Assembly: GCA_958450325.1 (NCBI GenBank)
Contig: OY288243.1
Coordinates: forward strand, 30,529,844 to 30,593,843
Length of the DNA stretch: 64,000 nucleotides
Source of the DNA: Agrostemma githago
Lineage: Eukaryota > Streptophyta > Magnoliopsida > Caryophyllales > Caryophyllaceae
Direction of reading: 5' to 3'
Both the position numbers and the translations under genes were made by a program. Shown here piece after piece: positions 1 to 11,515 of the stretch (position 1 is the first letter of the stretch; every line of letters starts with the position of its first letter). A model generated the notes under the pieces. That model did no database searches, had not been told where the DNA came from, and saw nothing but the letters and a program-made list of their open reading frames with translations.

Positions 1-1
1 A

Positions 2-1534
2 TTCCCTCCCTCCTGGTCTGACTATAGAAATCACCTTAAACATAAGAAAAAAGACTTGTCCCTCCAAGACCTTGTTGGTCATATAAGAACCGAAGAGGCT
101 AATCGTCTTAAAGATAAACCAGTTGCTCTACCTGTTAATGCTGCTAAAGTTAATATGGTCGTAGTTGAGTCTGGTGGTCCGTCTAATGCTGACAAGTCTA
201 AGGGAAAGAATAAGGGGAAAAATAAGAATGGTTAGAGTCAGGGTAAGAAAAATGGTCCAGGAAAACACACCAAACCCGTTCCCAAAATCCAAAAACCTCA
301 GGGTACTCTCGTCTGCTTCGTGTGTGGGAAAAGCGGTCACAAGGCTTACCAGTGTACTCACAAGAAAACTGCTGAAGCAAATGTTGCTGTTACTGATGAC
401 GAAGTCATTCCTGCCGTGGTTGTTGAGGCTAATTTGGTGGGAAATGCTGCTGAATGGGTGCTGGATACGGGCGCTTCAAGACACCTCTGTGCTGAAAAGG
501 GGATGTTCGCCGAGTTCGAGGAAGTGGCCAATGGAGAATGTGTTTACATGGGTAACTCTTCATCTGCAGTGATCTCCGGAAAAGGCAAGATCTTTCTCAA
601 ACTCTCCTCAGGAAAAACTCTTGCCCTGACAAATGTGTTGTATGTTCTTTCTTTACGTCGAAACCTTGTGTCGGGTGCTTTACTTAACAAAGCTGGGTTG
701 AAGCTTGTTTTTAAAGCTGACAAGGTAGTAATGTCGCGTAATGGGGACTTTGTCGGGAAGGGATATTTGTCTGGGGGTTTATTTATTTTGAACACTGATT
801 TTGATATTAATAATATTGCTTCTACTTCTGCTTATATTGTTGAATCTCTTGATATCTGGCATGGTAGATTGGGTCATGTGAATGTAGATTATATTAAAAA
901 GCTTAGAAAGATGAGTCTAATTCCAAGCTTAACTAATAAAGAATTCTCGAAGTGTGCTAGCTGTGTTGAGGCTAAATTCACTAAAAAACCTAGTAAACCT
1001 GTTTCTGCTAGGAGTACGAGTCTTCTTGAATTAATTGACATCGACCTAGCTGATTTCAAGAATACTGCAAGTAGAGGCGGTAAGCATTGTTATGTCACCT
1101 TTATAGACGACTGTTCGAGATACACTAGAGTATATCTGCTTAGGACTAAAGACGAAGCAGAACAATCGTTTATAAACTTTAAAACTGAAGTCGAAAATCA
1201 GCTCGACAGGAAAATAAAAAGGGTAAGGTCTGACAGAGGGGGCGAGTATAGGTCTGATTACTTAGTTGATTTCTGTGAGAAAAACGGATTAATCCATGAG
1301 TATAGTCCACCTTACTTACCTCAGTCTAATGGTGTAGCTGAACGTAAAAACAGTACCTTAAAAGAAATGATGAATGCTATGCTCTTAAGTTCTGGCCTTT
1401 CTGACGATATGTGGGGGGAAGCGATTTTATCGGCTTGTCATATTCTTAACCGTGTTCCCCATAAGAAAATAGATAAGACCCCCTACGAGATTTGGAAGTG
1501 CTACCCTCCTAACCTAAGCTTCCTTAGGGTATGA
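2..1534 (+). pseudogene. Ty1/copia polyprotein, first part: Gag C-terminus, protease, integrase
   Basis: One frame runs from the left edge to a TGA at 1532-1534, so the true start lies outside the window. It encodes the end of Gag, with a CCHC zinc knuckle (C-X2-C-X4-H-X4-C, 314-355), then an aspartic protease with D-T-G-A-S at 464-478. Integrase follows, with an HHCC zinc-binding region from about 860 and a D,D-35-E core (the D-R-G-G-E-Y and S-N-G-V-A-E-R blocks are visible around 1230-1350). The order protease-integrase-RT is diagnostic of Ty1/copia. Two in-frame stops break it: TAG at 233-235 in the lysine-rich Gag linker, and TGA at 1532 where copia proteins have the Trp of V-W-G-C. It acts in the cytoplasmic particle and, for integrase, in the nucleus. 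I cannot fix the clade; Tork-like is a guess. Confidence 0.93.
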
Positions 1535-2944
1535 GGTTGTTTAGCTAAGGTGGGTTTACCTGAGTTTAGGAGACCCACAGTTGGACCAAAAACCTACGAT
1601 TGTGTGTTTATCGGTTATGCACAGAATAGCTCTGCTTATAGATTCATGTCTTTAAATGATCGTTCTATATCTGAAGCTAGAGATGCTGAATTTTTTGAAC
1701 ATGTTTTTCCATTAAAGAAGAATGTTGAATCACCGTCTGTTTTACCTGTTACATCTGCTGATATGTCTTCACATGCTAGCACTTCTACTGATCATAATAT
1801 TGAACCTAGAAGAAGTAAAAGAACTAGATGTGCAAAGAACTTTGCTGATGATTTTGTCTCAACATTCCTATCTGAACATGGTTACTCTATCTGTGCTAGT
1901 GAAGAGTTTGTGTTTGCTTTTTTAATAGAAGAGGATCCAAAAACATATGATGAAGCAATGAAATCTATTGATGCTAATTTTTGGAAAGATGCTATTAAAA
2001 ATGAACTTGATTCTATTGCTTATAATCAGACTTGGGAGTTAACTGATTTAACTAAAGGTAGCAAACCCATTAGCAGTAAATGGGTGTTTAGAAAGAAAAT
2101 GAGACCTGATGGTTCAATAGAAAGGTTCAAAGCTAGACTAGTGGTTAGAGGCTTTACACAAAAGAAAGATGTTGATTATTTCGATACTTACTCACCTGTG
2201 ACCAAAATCTCGACTATAAGAATTCTGATTGCATTAGCTACTATTCATAACCTAGTTATACATCAGATGGATGTTAAAACTGCTTTTTTGAATGGTGATT
2301 TAAGAGAAGAAATCTATATGACGCAACCTGAAGGATTTGTGGTCAAAGGTCAAGAGAATAAAGTGTGTAAACTGAACAAATCACTATATGGTCTAAAACA
2401 AGCACCAAAACAGTGGTATGAGAAATTTAACAACACTTTGATAACAAATGGCTATATGGTTAACAATTCTGATTCATGTGTGTATTCGAAGATGTTTGAA
2501 TCTGACTATGTGATCATATGCTTGTATGTTGATGATATGTTAATTTTTGGTAATAATGTGGATGTAGTAATTAAAACCAAAGAATTTTTGTCATCACAAT
2601 TTGAGATGAAGGACCTAGGAGAGGCTGATGTAATCCTAGGAGTTAAGGTTACCCGAAACTCTAATGGAATCTCTTTGAGTCAATCTCACTATGTTGAAAA
2701 AGTGTTGAAAAAGTTTGACTGTTTTGATGTTGAGCCTGCTAGAACACCCTATGATGCTAGCATATCTTTGTGTAAAAACTTGGGTAAGAGTGTTTCCCAA
2801 GAAGAGTATGCTAAAATTCTAGGTAGTGTGATGTTTCTTATGAACTGTACACGACCAGACATTGGTTATGCCGTTAGTAGACTGAGTCGTTACACACATA
2901 ACCCTAGTTCTGAACATTGGACTGCTCTTAATCGTTTACTATGA
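1535..2944 (+). pseudogene. Ty1/copia polyprotein, reverse transcriptase part
   Basis: This continues the frame of the preceding part after the 1532 stop. It begins with the integrase C-terminal region (G-C-L-A-K-V then the F-I-G-Y-A block), passes through a linker, and reaches the RT domain. Visible RT blocks are K-W-V-F-R-K-K near 2077, F-K-A-R-L-V-V-R-G, the catalytic Y-V-D-D at 2525-2536 and L-Y-G-L-K-Q-A near 2385. The reading frame ends at TGA 2942-2944, where copia RTs read R-Y-L-K-G-T. This is a CGA-to-TGA change typical of cytosine deamination. RT copies the element RNA into cDNA inside the particle. Apart from the stops the domain is well preserved. Confidence 0.93.
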
Positions 2945-3487
2945 TACCTAAAAGGAACAGTTGATCTGTGTTTGCATTACAATAAATTTCCAGCTGTATT
3001 GGAAGGATATAGTGATGCAAATTGGGTTACAGGAAACGATCAAATTTGTTCTACTAGTGGGTATGTGTTTACCATGGGTGGAGGTGCTGTATCGTGGAAG
3101 TCTTCTAAACAGACTTGTATGGCACGCTTTACCATGGAGTCAGAGTTCATAGCTCTTGAGTTAGCAGGACAAGAGGCTGATTGGTTGAGAAACCTATTAG
3201 CCGATGTGCCTATGTGGGGAAGTCGGCAGACACCGATCTCCCTACACTGTGACTGCCAAGCAGCCATTGGAGTTGCAAAAAATAGTGTCTATAACGCAAA
3301 AAAGAGGCATATGCGAATTAGACACGCTGCAGTAAGACAACTCCTTGAGAATGGAGTAATAGCTGTGGACTATGTGAAGTCCAAATGCAATCTTGCTGAT
3401 ATCCTCACTAAGGGGTTGCCTAGGAGACAAGTTGTTGACTTGTCAAGGGGAATGGGGCTTAGGTCCTTAAGTCAAGTTAAAGAGTGA
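2945..3487 (+). pseudogene. Ty1/copia polyprotein, RNase H end
   Basis: The same frame resumes after the 2942 stop and runs to a genuine stop at 3485-3487. It holds the copia RNase H domain: Y-S-D-A-N-W near 3010, the S-S-K-Q-T block, M-E-S-E-F-I-A-L near 3140, and the conserved tail block L-A-D-I-L-T-K-G near 3392-3415. RNase H removes the RNA strand from the RNA:DNA hybrid. The natural C-terminus G-M-G-L-R-S-L is present, so only the three in-frame stops (233, 1532, 2942) inactivate the visible part of this element. Confidence 0.92.
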
Positions 3488-3971
3488 TACTTGACTAGGT
3501 CCAAAGTTTCCATTTCTATGGCATTGTATGGGTTCATAGCCTTAATGGTGGTGCTTTTGAGACGCACTTGATGAACCATACATTAGATTGGACTTATGTC
3601 CTTAATGGCTCACGTGAGAAGTGCTATTGAGAAGCACTTGAGCCACCTGCATAGGTGTTACAATCATAAGACTATGAGAAGTCCTATGTTTACACTTATA
3701 AGTACCAAGGTAAACGCATGGCTTTTAAGAGCGCGTTACACATTGAAATCGCGGAACGACCTTAATTTCGAAGGTATGATATGTGTTGTGGGGGGTATCA
3801 ACCGAAGCTCAGTTAGGAATTCAAATCGAAAGATATTCACTCACTGAAAGTAAGTTGTTTCCTCACCTCACTAAAGTGTCAATTCAAATCGAAAGTTATT
3901 GATACCTAAGTATCCACCCTTCCTTTACCCAGGAATCTCTCTCTCTGTTTCTGTAGCCCCTAGTGGGGGAT
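3488..3971 (+). other. copia 3' untranslated region and polypurine tract
   Basis: This is the non-coding stretch between the pol stop and the 3' LTR. It has two short inverted repeats built on the same theme (gtgctttt...gcactt near 3553 and agtgctat...agcacttg near 3617), which could fold as RNA hairpins. The purine-rich AGTGGGGGA at 3962-3970 directly abuts the LTR start and is the expected plus-strand primer. Confidence 0.75.
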
Positions 3972-4728
3972 TGTTGGAAAATAGGGGCTAAGTCCTTATT
4001 TCTAATTGTCCCACATAGGAAGAGTACTAGTGTCATATGTAGTTTATATACACTACTCTAACTATGGGTATCACTAGTGGTGAAAGGGGGTCATTTTATA
4101 TGGACCTGCGAGGTGCTTAATTCAGCTCGCACACGCGCGCGCGTGCCCGTGCCCGAGCCCGGCCCGGATCCGGATTCGTGATTAGAGATTTGGGATTTCG
4201 CCTGCGGCGGGCTTTGCCTATCTTTTTGGGCCTGACTCGGTTTAGGTTTAGGGTTCACTGTGAGTGTGTGTGTTTGGCTGCTGCTGTTGTCTGTTGTGCA
4301 AGTCAAAGAGAGCTGTTGTGGGAGAGTTATTCTCTCCTGGTTTTCGGCCCTTGACTCTACAATTGTGGAGTCCATTTTGCAGCTTCTCTTCCTATGCTAC
4401 TATAAATAGCAGTTCGCAGCAGCACATAAAACACAACAAAATATACAGTAACTCCTTCTCCTTCTTCCTTTCTTCTCTGCTCTTTTACTCTTTCCTGGGT
4501 ATCGTAATAATCGTCGTTCCAATGCTCCGTGCCTCAAGTGGGTGAGTCTCGGTGCAGCAGTGTCAACCTTGGGGAACTACCGGTACTTGCTGATCGCCAC
4601 CTCGGTCGAACCGGAAATAGTTTTCAAGTCAGAGGCTTCCTTACCTCGTCACTGCAAGTTCTCGTTTCGGTTATCTCTTCTCCTCTCCCTCACTCTCGTT
4701 CAATTTCTGTCCAATCTACACAACACTC
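3972..4728 (+). mobile_element. 3' LTR of the copia element
   Basis: The left boundary is clear: TGTTGGAAAATAGG immediately follows the polypurine tract. A TATA box (TATAAATA) lies at 4401. The GC-rich stretch 4127-4176 upstream of it includes an alternating CG run and CCCGGCCCGGATCCGG. The right boundary is not certain; I place it at an ACAACA near 4728 because copia LTRs usually end in CA. The 5' LTR lies off the left edge, so neither the other LTR nor the target-site duplication can be compared. Confidence 0.7.
4401..4408 (+). promoter_or_regulatory. TATA box of copia 3' LTR
   Basis: TATAAATA sits in a suitable position inside the LTR, with a pyrimidine-rich leader following at 4455-4500. 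The assignment is by motif and position only. Confidence 0.55.
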
Positions 4729-5862
4729 TTCACACCCTTATGCATACTCCATCAAAAGCATCAATCACAACCCCGATACAAATTTTGGGGGATTTTGGTT
4801 TAGGAGAGAAAGAACACAACTAAGATAGATAAAAATAAATAAATGGAAAATTGACTTCCGACAAGTAATGGCAGAGGTTAGGGAAGAATCTCAGAATCAT
4901 TGATTGACGTGATTTATGAAGGTTTCAAGAACAGAACGAATCTCAGAATCATTCACCCGAGGGTTTCACGGAAAGTAACGAGAATAGTTTGGATTATTTT
5001 TATTAAATACGGAGTAATTTTTTTTATAGTTGTAAGTATTATCTTTCCAAAAGTGTTTTAGGAAAACCTTCTTGAATGTGTTCAGGAAAGATTTGTATTC
5101 TAATTAGTCTTAGAATAGGAATAGGAATACTTGTTGCTTGCTATATTTGTTACTCATAGATTCTTTACTCTTGCTAGCATGATATGATTATGCATTGTTG
5201 TAACATCTCTTCATATGCATTTTAAAACAAACTACCGAGTATTATCTTTTGACCGATGCTTATCTTTATCTAGTTTACCGAACAAAAAAACCACATCCAA
5301 TTTGAACCTTGTACGTAATTAAATTTTGTGGTGCTTGTGCTTAATTCTTTTCAATTGCTAATTTGCTATAGCTGATGGCTTCTAAAGATGAGAACTACAA
5401 TGAAAAAATGTGTCCCTCCCCTTTTTTTACACTTTCATTAGAAAAGTGGGAACTTTATGCTATGGGGGATGCGTTAGTGACGAGATGTATCATTTAATTA
5501 ACCCCCGCTTTTAAAAAGCCAGCTCAGTAAGTTGAGGTTTGGCAACTAAATTTGTATCTATTAGTACAAATGAACAATAGGCGTGGCTGGTATTTCAGTA
5601 GGTTTTACTGGGTTTGATGATTTTTTTTCTCTTTGTCGATGAATAGATGTGGTTGGAGGGTTATATGGTGTGGAGGTGGCAATTGGGTAACTTGTGTCTA
5701 GTCAAGCGGTGTCAGATCATATCGGGTTCGGCTTATATCGGGTCAACATACTCTTTTCGGTAGGGTCATTTCGGGTCAGCTGATATGTCATGTCATATCG
5801 GGTTTAGGACGGGTCATTATCGGATCTAGTTAATGTATCATAGTACTTCAATATTTCCCAAT
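4729..5862. other. unassigned intergenic sequence
   Basis: I see no gene here. Two copies of GAATCTCAGAATCATT lie at about 4887 and 4937. From about 5695 to 5835 there is a degenerate run of GGGTCA/TATCGGGT-type words, which commonly marks old plant interspersed repeats. The remainder is AT-rich and unrecognised. Confidence 0.6.
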
Positions 5863-5874
5863 AACTATTGTATG

Positions 5875-6107
5875 ATTTTTTTTTTTGGTAAAGTGTAAAT
5901 ATTATATAAGATCGGCATCAAACATACAGTTTTAGGAGTTTCACAACTCCAAATAAATCATCACACACAGAAAAAAGCAAGAAAACAAAATTAGCTCGTT
6001 AAGAACCTGTCAAGCCAATTTTTATCTCGTCTACTAGTCTCGCCTTCAATCTGAGTCCAACATCTTCTTTTAACTTCCTGTCGTAGCTCCTCAAAACACA
6101 TTTTTGG
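5875..6107 (-). mobile_element. 5'-truncated LINE tail with target-site duplication
   Basis: Read on the minus strand, this short unit ends in an A-rich tail (plus-strand T run from about 5876), preceded by a 3' untranslated-looking segment. A 12-bp direct repeat flanks it: AACTATTGTATG at 5863-5874 and AACTATTGTACG at 6108-6119, one mismatch. A poly(A) tail, severe 5' truncation and a variable target-site duplication are the hallmarks of LINE target-primed insertion. Only about 230 bp survive. A SINE or processed pseudogene is a less likely alternative. Confidence 0.72.
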
Positions 6108-6119
6108 AACTATTGTACG

Positions 6120-7559
6120 TAGCACTATTTACATGGTGATTGGATGTTTCAGTGTGTTGTATTATACTAGGAGGAAACAACAGTGAGTTTTGTATAATGT
6201 TTATGTGATTGATTTATATGTATATATTTCTCAAATATGTTTGTATTATCTTCTGGGGACAACAGTGAGGTCAAATTCACTTTCTTATAGGTTACTAAAC
6301 GAGTCATATGATTCAATTGTGATGTAGTACCAAGCCGCACGCAAGGAGGCCATTGCAGCCAAAGATTGAGGGGCTTAGGGGCTAAAAAGGGCCAGAAGGC
6401 TACAAGCATTTAAATTCGAATGTTAAAGCAGGAGATGACTGCTTCAGGTTTTGCTATAATGATTGGAGAATCATGTTAGGGTTTAAGTTATCTATGATCT
6501 TAACTAGTATTGTATCTGCTGGAGCAGGAGTATCGCATTTACTGATGACTGGAATTAGTAATGTGAAACTATCATGTTTAGCATACAAGGCTGAAAATTT
6601 TCAAATTCAGAAGCCAAAGAAGATTCATCTGTTGGCAAAGATGTGATGGAAAAATCCAGTGAGGAGGTCACAGAAAAATATCAGCAGACAATCCTGCTAC
6701 AATGGAGCTGCAGTTGCAGAGGAGACATTTTATTTACAGCATGGCTGTCCGCATGTATTTTATTTCTCTAATATGTCATTCTTATATTCCCTTAATATTT
6801 ATGGTCCATTATATGACCTATTCAGTTTTCCTTATCATAACTTTTCACCATTGCAAGACGTTCTAGAACACAAGAAAGGAGATGATGAAATTGATAGATG
6901 ACAAAATTGGTTCACTTTTTTGAACTTTGACATTAAATAGAATATCTCTTGGGAGGAAGACAAATAATTGTTTAGTATTTTGTTTAATGCTACATTAAGT
7001 GTTTTCTTTATGAACCTCTCCAAATTTGTATGTGGGCCCTTGTTATAATTACTAACGATAAGGCCAACCTGATCTTTGTGTATTATTGATATAAATTCAG
7101 TAAATGTAGAATCGTGCTTAATTAGATAACATGAATCAGCAAACACAAGGAGTAATATATTCTTTATGATTAGATTCTCGACGCTTTAATGATCTCATAG
7201 TGTTGATATTGATTTTTATATTATTATTTCTTGACTCTTGTAATAGTAGAAAGTGTTCCCCTTTGAAAAGAAAATTAGCGGTAAAATAATTACGGCGACA
7301 CATGAAAGCGTCAATGTTACATATTTTAGTATACCATATGAGGACGCAGAAAAGAGTCATAATTGTTATATTTCACGCTTTAATCCGTCGAGAATGGCTA
7401 CGCAAAGATGCATCAAGAAATCCTGACGCCCAAAATCTCCACACTTTTGATGAGTGTTGGGAATAAAATTTGCGACACTTCTAAGTGCCGATATTCAACT
7501 TTAAAGCGACAAGAAATCAAGAGATTTGTAATAGTAGCTAGTGATTTAAAATCCGAAAC
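6120..7559. other. unassigned sequence, no recognisable gene
   Basis: The stretch is AT-rich with short open frames only, none of which resembles a family I know. The part around 6420-6730 looks slightly more gene-like in composition and could be an old pseudogene fragment, but I see no domain. Confidence 0.5.
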
Positions 7560-7870
7560 ATGTGATATATGTTAATTAGAGTCTAAAAACTATACTACGG
7601 ATTTTTGACGAGGATAGTTAGGTTACCCTTTAGAAATTCTCTGGATCGATAATGTAGTCGATAATACTGAGATCAATGTCTTCACCTTGTTCATCCTCTT
7701 CTTGACCAAAACCAAACAACAAAAACAATACTAAGTTAGAAATATATATTACTATAAAATCAAGAAGGAAGAAAGTAATAAAGTAGACACCTAGATTTGG
7801 ACCTGATGACGGCAGGAGTGCCCAACAAACACCCGATGATGAGACTGCAACACGACACAATTTTACGATG
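7560..7870 (-). mobile_element. fragment of a G-family LTR with acidic mini-exon
   Basis: This aligns by eye with the G LTR at about 56750-56960, sharing the block around GAGTCTAAAAACTATACTACG. On the minus strand it holds an acidic frame ending in D-Y-I-I-D-P-E-N-F and a TAA at 7630-7632. A GGGTAACC splice-donor-like site follows the stop. No terminal TG...CA or target-site duplication could be fixed, so it is treated as a remnant. Confidence 0.55.
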
Positions 7871-8205
7871 TTTTAGATGGTTTTTCTATAGAATGGATCA
7901 AATAATTAGTTGAAAAAATTAATTCAACATCAAGACGGTCTTAGTCGTGTCATTACGGTCGCATCAACACTAACTAGAGTAAATTTTGACTGGGGCTCCG
8001 AATCGGTCCCAAAACATGCAAAGTCAAACACGAGTCAACGCGTTAGGCCGAGTCGAACCTCGAGATGCGCTCCCAAAGCCCAATGGCGCGCTAGGACAAG
8101 GGACGGAATACTTAACGTCCAAGAAAACTCGAAGATCACGTATAACTCCGCTTTGATAACTTTCCAAATTGGATCTTCAAAATCTCGGGCACCCGGTGGG
8201 ACGTG
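7871..8205. other. left half of unassigned segment interrupted by a solo LTR
   Basis: This is moderately GC-rich, non-coding sequence. Joined to 9821 after removing the solo LTR and one copy of ACGTG, it forms a continuous stretch that resembles an LTR or other repeat. I cannot assign the family. Confidence 0.45.
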
Positions 8206-8546
8206 TGATAAGTATGGTTTGTAGTGCCTATTTTGTAGGGTTTTGGTCCCATTTTCCTTGTAGAATCGCTCCTTGGGAGCGGTTTAGGGACTTCTTATGC
8301 TTCCTTTAGTTCGTTTCAGGTTCCCGAGACCGATTTGGAAGAGTTGGAGCGACTCCGACTCGATACATACACATTTTAGAGCCAACGAGATAAAGGGACG
8401 ATGACTCGATGCTTTGGAATCGACCCCGAGACCTTGGGACCCAATCCCGAGCCTCCGAGACCCGATCCCGAGTCCCGAGAATCGATGAGAAGTCCATGTG
8501 AAGCAAGGAGGAACCCTAAAGATCATATTGGAGGCCTACAAGACCC

Positions 8547-8692
8547 ATCCCGACCGGGAAGGATGCCATCCCGGCCGGGATGAGGTGCACAAAAGAGGAT
8601 GCTCCTGTTTTGGGTCCATACCGACCGGGACCAGCTCCTCCCGACCGGGACCGACACCTTCCCGACCGGGACCACCTCCTCCCGGCCGGGAA
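8547..8692. repeat. six GC-rich palindromes of the CCCGACCGGGA type
   Basis: Six copies of CCCG(A/G)CCGGGA lie at about 8549, 8570, 8620, 8640, 8661 and 8681, separated by CTCCT-like spacers. The variant CCCGGCCGGG is a perfect palindrome. The cluster ends about 55 bp before the TATA box of the same LTR. Confidence 0.9.
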
Positions 8693-8746
8693 GGGCACCT
8701 GGCAGCCGCGCCTTGTTTCTTCTTAATTCCCTTCCATTTGTAACCC

Positions 8747-8754
8747 TATAAATA
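8747..8754 (+). promoter_or_regulatory. TATA box of solo LTR
   Basis: TATAAATA is followed about 60 bp later by CTCTCTTAAGCC-type leader sequence. Assignment by motif and position. Confidence 0.5.
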
Positions 8755-9815
8755 CTTACCTCTTGTATTGTTTATGGATCCTACCTTAGTTTAGCCTCTC
8801 TTAAGCCTCTCTACATCACATAAACCCTAGATTAAATTCTCCTCTCATTAGTTTAATCTTCCTTTAATTCTTAGTTAATCTTAGTTAATTAGTGCTTGTA
8901 TTAAGAAGATACTTGAAGACTTCTCCAAGATTGACAACCTTGGGATTATTTGGGTTTCTCTTTTATGCAAGATTTCATCTTTTCCTTCATCTAGTGTTGG
9001 TATAAACTTTCTTTTCTCTTGTTTATTGTTATTGAATCAAGTTTGAATCTTTACTTAGTGTTTGTTGTTATTGTTTATATTGTTCTTGATGATGAATGTT
9101 TGGATTGTGAAGTTGTTTTATCCTTTCATTGTTGTAGTTAGTTTGACCATGAGTGAGTAGTTTACTTGTGGGTTAGTAGGGGGATTAAGGGTAGATTATG
9201 GGTGATTAGGGTTTGATTGGGGGTAAAGGGTGATTCTTTATTGTTAGTCACATACTTGGCACACCATGTGTTTGTTGATATGCTTGTTTGAGTTGTAGTG
9301 GCCATGCTTCTCATGCTAGTTTTCCTCTACTCATTGTTTGTCTTGTTTGTGGTCATGTTGAGGATAGTCTAAGTGCTAGAACCCGGACTTACCTTGGCAT
9401 CGGTCTAAGTTGCGAGAGTCCGGACCGACTCTAGCACTAGGAGACACCCATACCCATAACCAACCCGATCACCCTACTATTCTTATGAACCCGACCTAAC
9501 CCACTTCTTTCCATATTTGGTTCATCTTATTAGTTAGACTCTTTCTCTTAGTTTGCTAGTTGGCTTGTGTTTAGTTAGTATTTGATAGTCTAGTTCATCA
9601 TAGCTCATCATTAGTCTACTTTCTTCTCCTCTCATCTTAATTCATCAATTGTTAGCTCTTTGTGTTTGTTTGGTAGCATAGTCTTGTTTTGGGCCGATTT
9701 AGTCTAAACCTTGCAATACCGTCTCCGTGGACACGACCCGACTTACCCTAACTACCGTTAGGTGCTAGTTGGTTATTTAATTGGTGGCGGGATCCACGAC
9801 AAATCCCTACCATCA

Positions 9816-10407
9816 ACGTGTCTGAGAATTCCATCGCATGAAGCCAGGCATCTCACTTTTGGGTCGCACGACGTGCTGCGCCAGAAATCTCAGATTGAAC
9901 TACGAAAAAAACTGTAAATATCCTCACCTCAGCTCATAATCAACACACCAACTTCTTCTCCTCTACGAGCTCCACACAACTTTCAGCTCTTCTTTAGCGT
10001 TGCATTCCACGACATTAGGAACGATCCACTCGATCGGTATCTCCTCGATTCGCATTCTATATATGAATCAACGCTACTCTACGTAGTTCCTCGATTTCCT
10101 GACTCGACAAGAATGAAAAAGGGCACCTGTATTGGCTCGTCGAATTCCCCCACCGTAGCGAAGCTCTGCCGAAATCGTCGTAGGACGCTAAGAGGATCAT
10201 CCCGTCAAAGTCGATATTGTCACTAAGTGGTCCTCTAAATCAAACTTTCCATATTGCACTTTAATTATGCATTTTGACGTCATCGAGTCCGACCTATGTG
10301 GATACTAATTCCACGACGCATCCACCACTTGCACTCCAAGTGGTGTACATGCCTTACTCTTGTTCGGCCCAGTCAAGACCAATCCGTCTAATATACATAA
10401 CATCCGC
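9816..10407. other. right half of unassigned segment
   Basis: This begins with the second ACGTG copy of the solo LTR duplication and runs to the start of LTR A'. A leader-like stretch rich in CTC/TTC lies at 9950-10010. No reading frame of note is present. Confidence 0.45.
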
Positions 10408-10503
10408 TGTAATTCCCAAAAAATTCTGACGCAATACAGTGGCGGAAACACTGCAGAGTTGGGATTAAAACACACTGACAAACTATATCTTATTAAAAGA
10501 AAT
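10408..10503 (-). mobile_element. LTR A', left piece (interrupted by element A)
   Basis: It starts TGTAATTCCC at 10408 and resembles the 3' terminus, in reverse orientation, of the A-family LTR, including GATACAGTGGCGGAAACACTG-like sequence. It is cut at 10503 by element A and resumes at 46575. The five bases before it (TCCGC) would be its target site; the matching copy lies outside the window. Confidence 0.75.
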
Positions 10504-11458
10504 TGTAACACCCGATATTTTTTTCCTAGCGTTTTTATCCTTTCCATTATGACTTCGCCATAACTCTGTCACATTTTGGTCTTATGTATCACCTTTTTCC
10601 AAACTTTATTTTCATTTTTGAGTCTCATGATATTTATTTTTATTTTTAAAGATTTTAAATCTATTTATTTGATTTTCTTCGTAAATTAATTATTTTTCCG
10701 CGAGGAATTCTACTTCTCTACGAATTAACGTTTTTAAGCTCGAATTTAAGTTCTTTCTTTTCCTACAAGCGTCTAAATATATTTATATAATAGTTTTAAC
10801 TTAGAAATATTTTTATTTACGAAAATTTAGCCATTAATGATTTAATTACGAAGTTTCGTAAATAATTGTTTTCTGACGCGAGGTTTACTCGATTTGCTTT
10901 GAAACACCTTTAACGATTTAACGATTCTTCTTTTTATCAACTTAAAAATTATTTGGGACCTTTTCCCCATGTTTTGGACCGACCCATCTCCTTGTCACAC
11001 CTTTACTACGTTTTTATCTTAACGTTTCATTTTATTACATTAAAACATAATTACGTAATTCTTTTCTTTTCATTTATTTGATACATTATGATCAACCTTT
11101 CATTCTCCCACCTATCACTATTTTGGCTGGTCATTTGGTATATTTCTACGTAGTTTTCATCAAAAAAAATTATCAACATTTATGCTTAGAAACCATCCAT
11201 TTCTTTCTTACATTCATTTTTCTCATAAACAAAAAAATACACTTTCATTTCCCTAAAAAAAATGTAACATCCTCCAGCCTTCCTAGGCTGATTCTTGCTC
11301 CAATTCGAGTCATAATCGTCTCGTTTTCATCGTCAAATTAATCCTTATTTCGATCCTTTCGTTAAGGTAATAATCGATGTTGTTTTCAATCGTAATTCAC
11401 CTTGATTGTATTAGTTTTTCTCATGGTATTTTAATGCCATGATTTTCGTGTGTTGTAG

Positions 11459-11515
11459 GATTTATGGACGACCCCGAGGCCGACGAGTATATTATCGATT
11501 CCGATTCGGATTAAA
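11459..11515 (+). CDS. LTR-embedded acidic micro-ORF (A family), candidate
   Basis: After an intron-like 3' end (TGTTGTAG) a frame reads D-D-P-E-A-D-E-Y-I-I-D-S-D-S-D then TAA, followed directly by AG/GTAACG, a donor-like site. An upstream donor-like site, AAG/GTAATAATCG, lies near 11366. The same frame recurs in the 3' LTR (29818-29874) and, on the minus strand, in the inverted solo LTR (24133-24189). If the flanking sites are used as I draw them, a TAA precedes it in frame, so translation would start at the internal ATG, which is GTG in the other copies. Function unknown. Confidence 0.3.

Larger units (their letters stand above)
8206..9815 (+). mobile_element. solo LTR, Tat/Athila-like, 1610 bp
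   Basis: The unit begins TGATAAGTATGG and ends CCCTACCATCA, and is bounded by a perfect 5-bp target-site duplication ACGTG (8201-8205 and 9816-9820). No PBS, PPT or coding region lies between the ends, so it is a solo LTR left by LTR-LTR recombination. The end block with CCGTGGACACGACCCGACTT resembles, in the opposite orientation, the end of LTR E. A TATA box lies at 8747-8754 with a cluster of short GC palindromes just upstream. A pyrimidine-rich leader follows. Confidence 0.9.

Noticed and set aside
6167..6901. Possible host genes at 6167-6409 (minus) and 6659-6901 (plus)
   Set aside because: Frames are short, without recognisable domains, splice context or conserved composition; length is within chance for AT-rich DNA.
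8284..8743. Overlapping GC-rich frames on both strands around 8284-8743
   Set aside because: They are translations of the CCCGACCGGGA array in the solo LTR and have Pro/Gly/Arg bias from the repeat itself.
8811..8835. Telomere-like AAACCCTA words in several LTR leaders (near 8822, 30538, 42226)
   Set aside because: Single copies after TATA boxes, a common telo-box-like motif in plant leaders; no tandem telomeric array.
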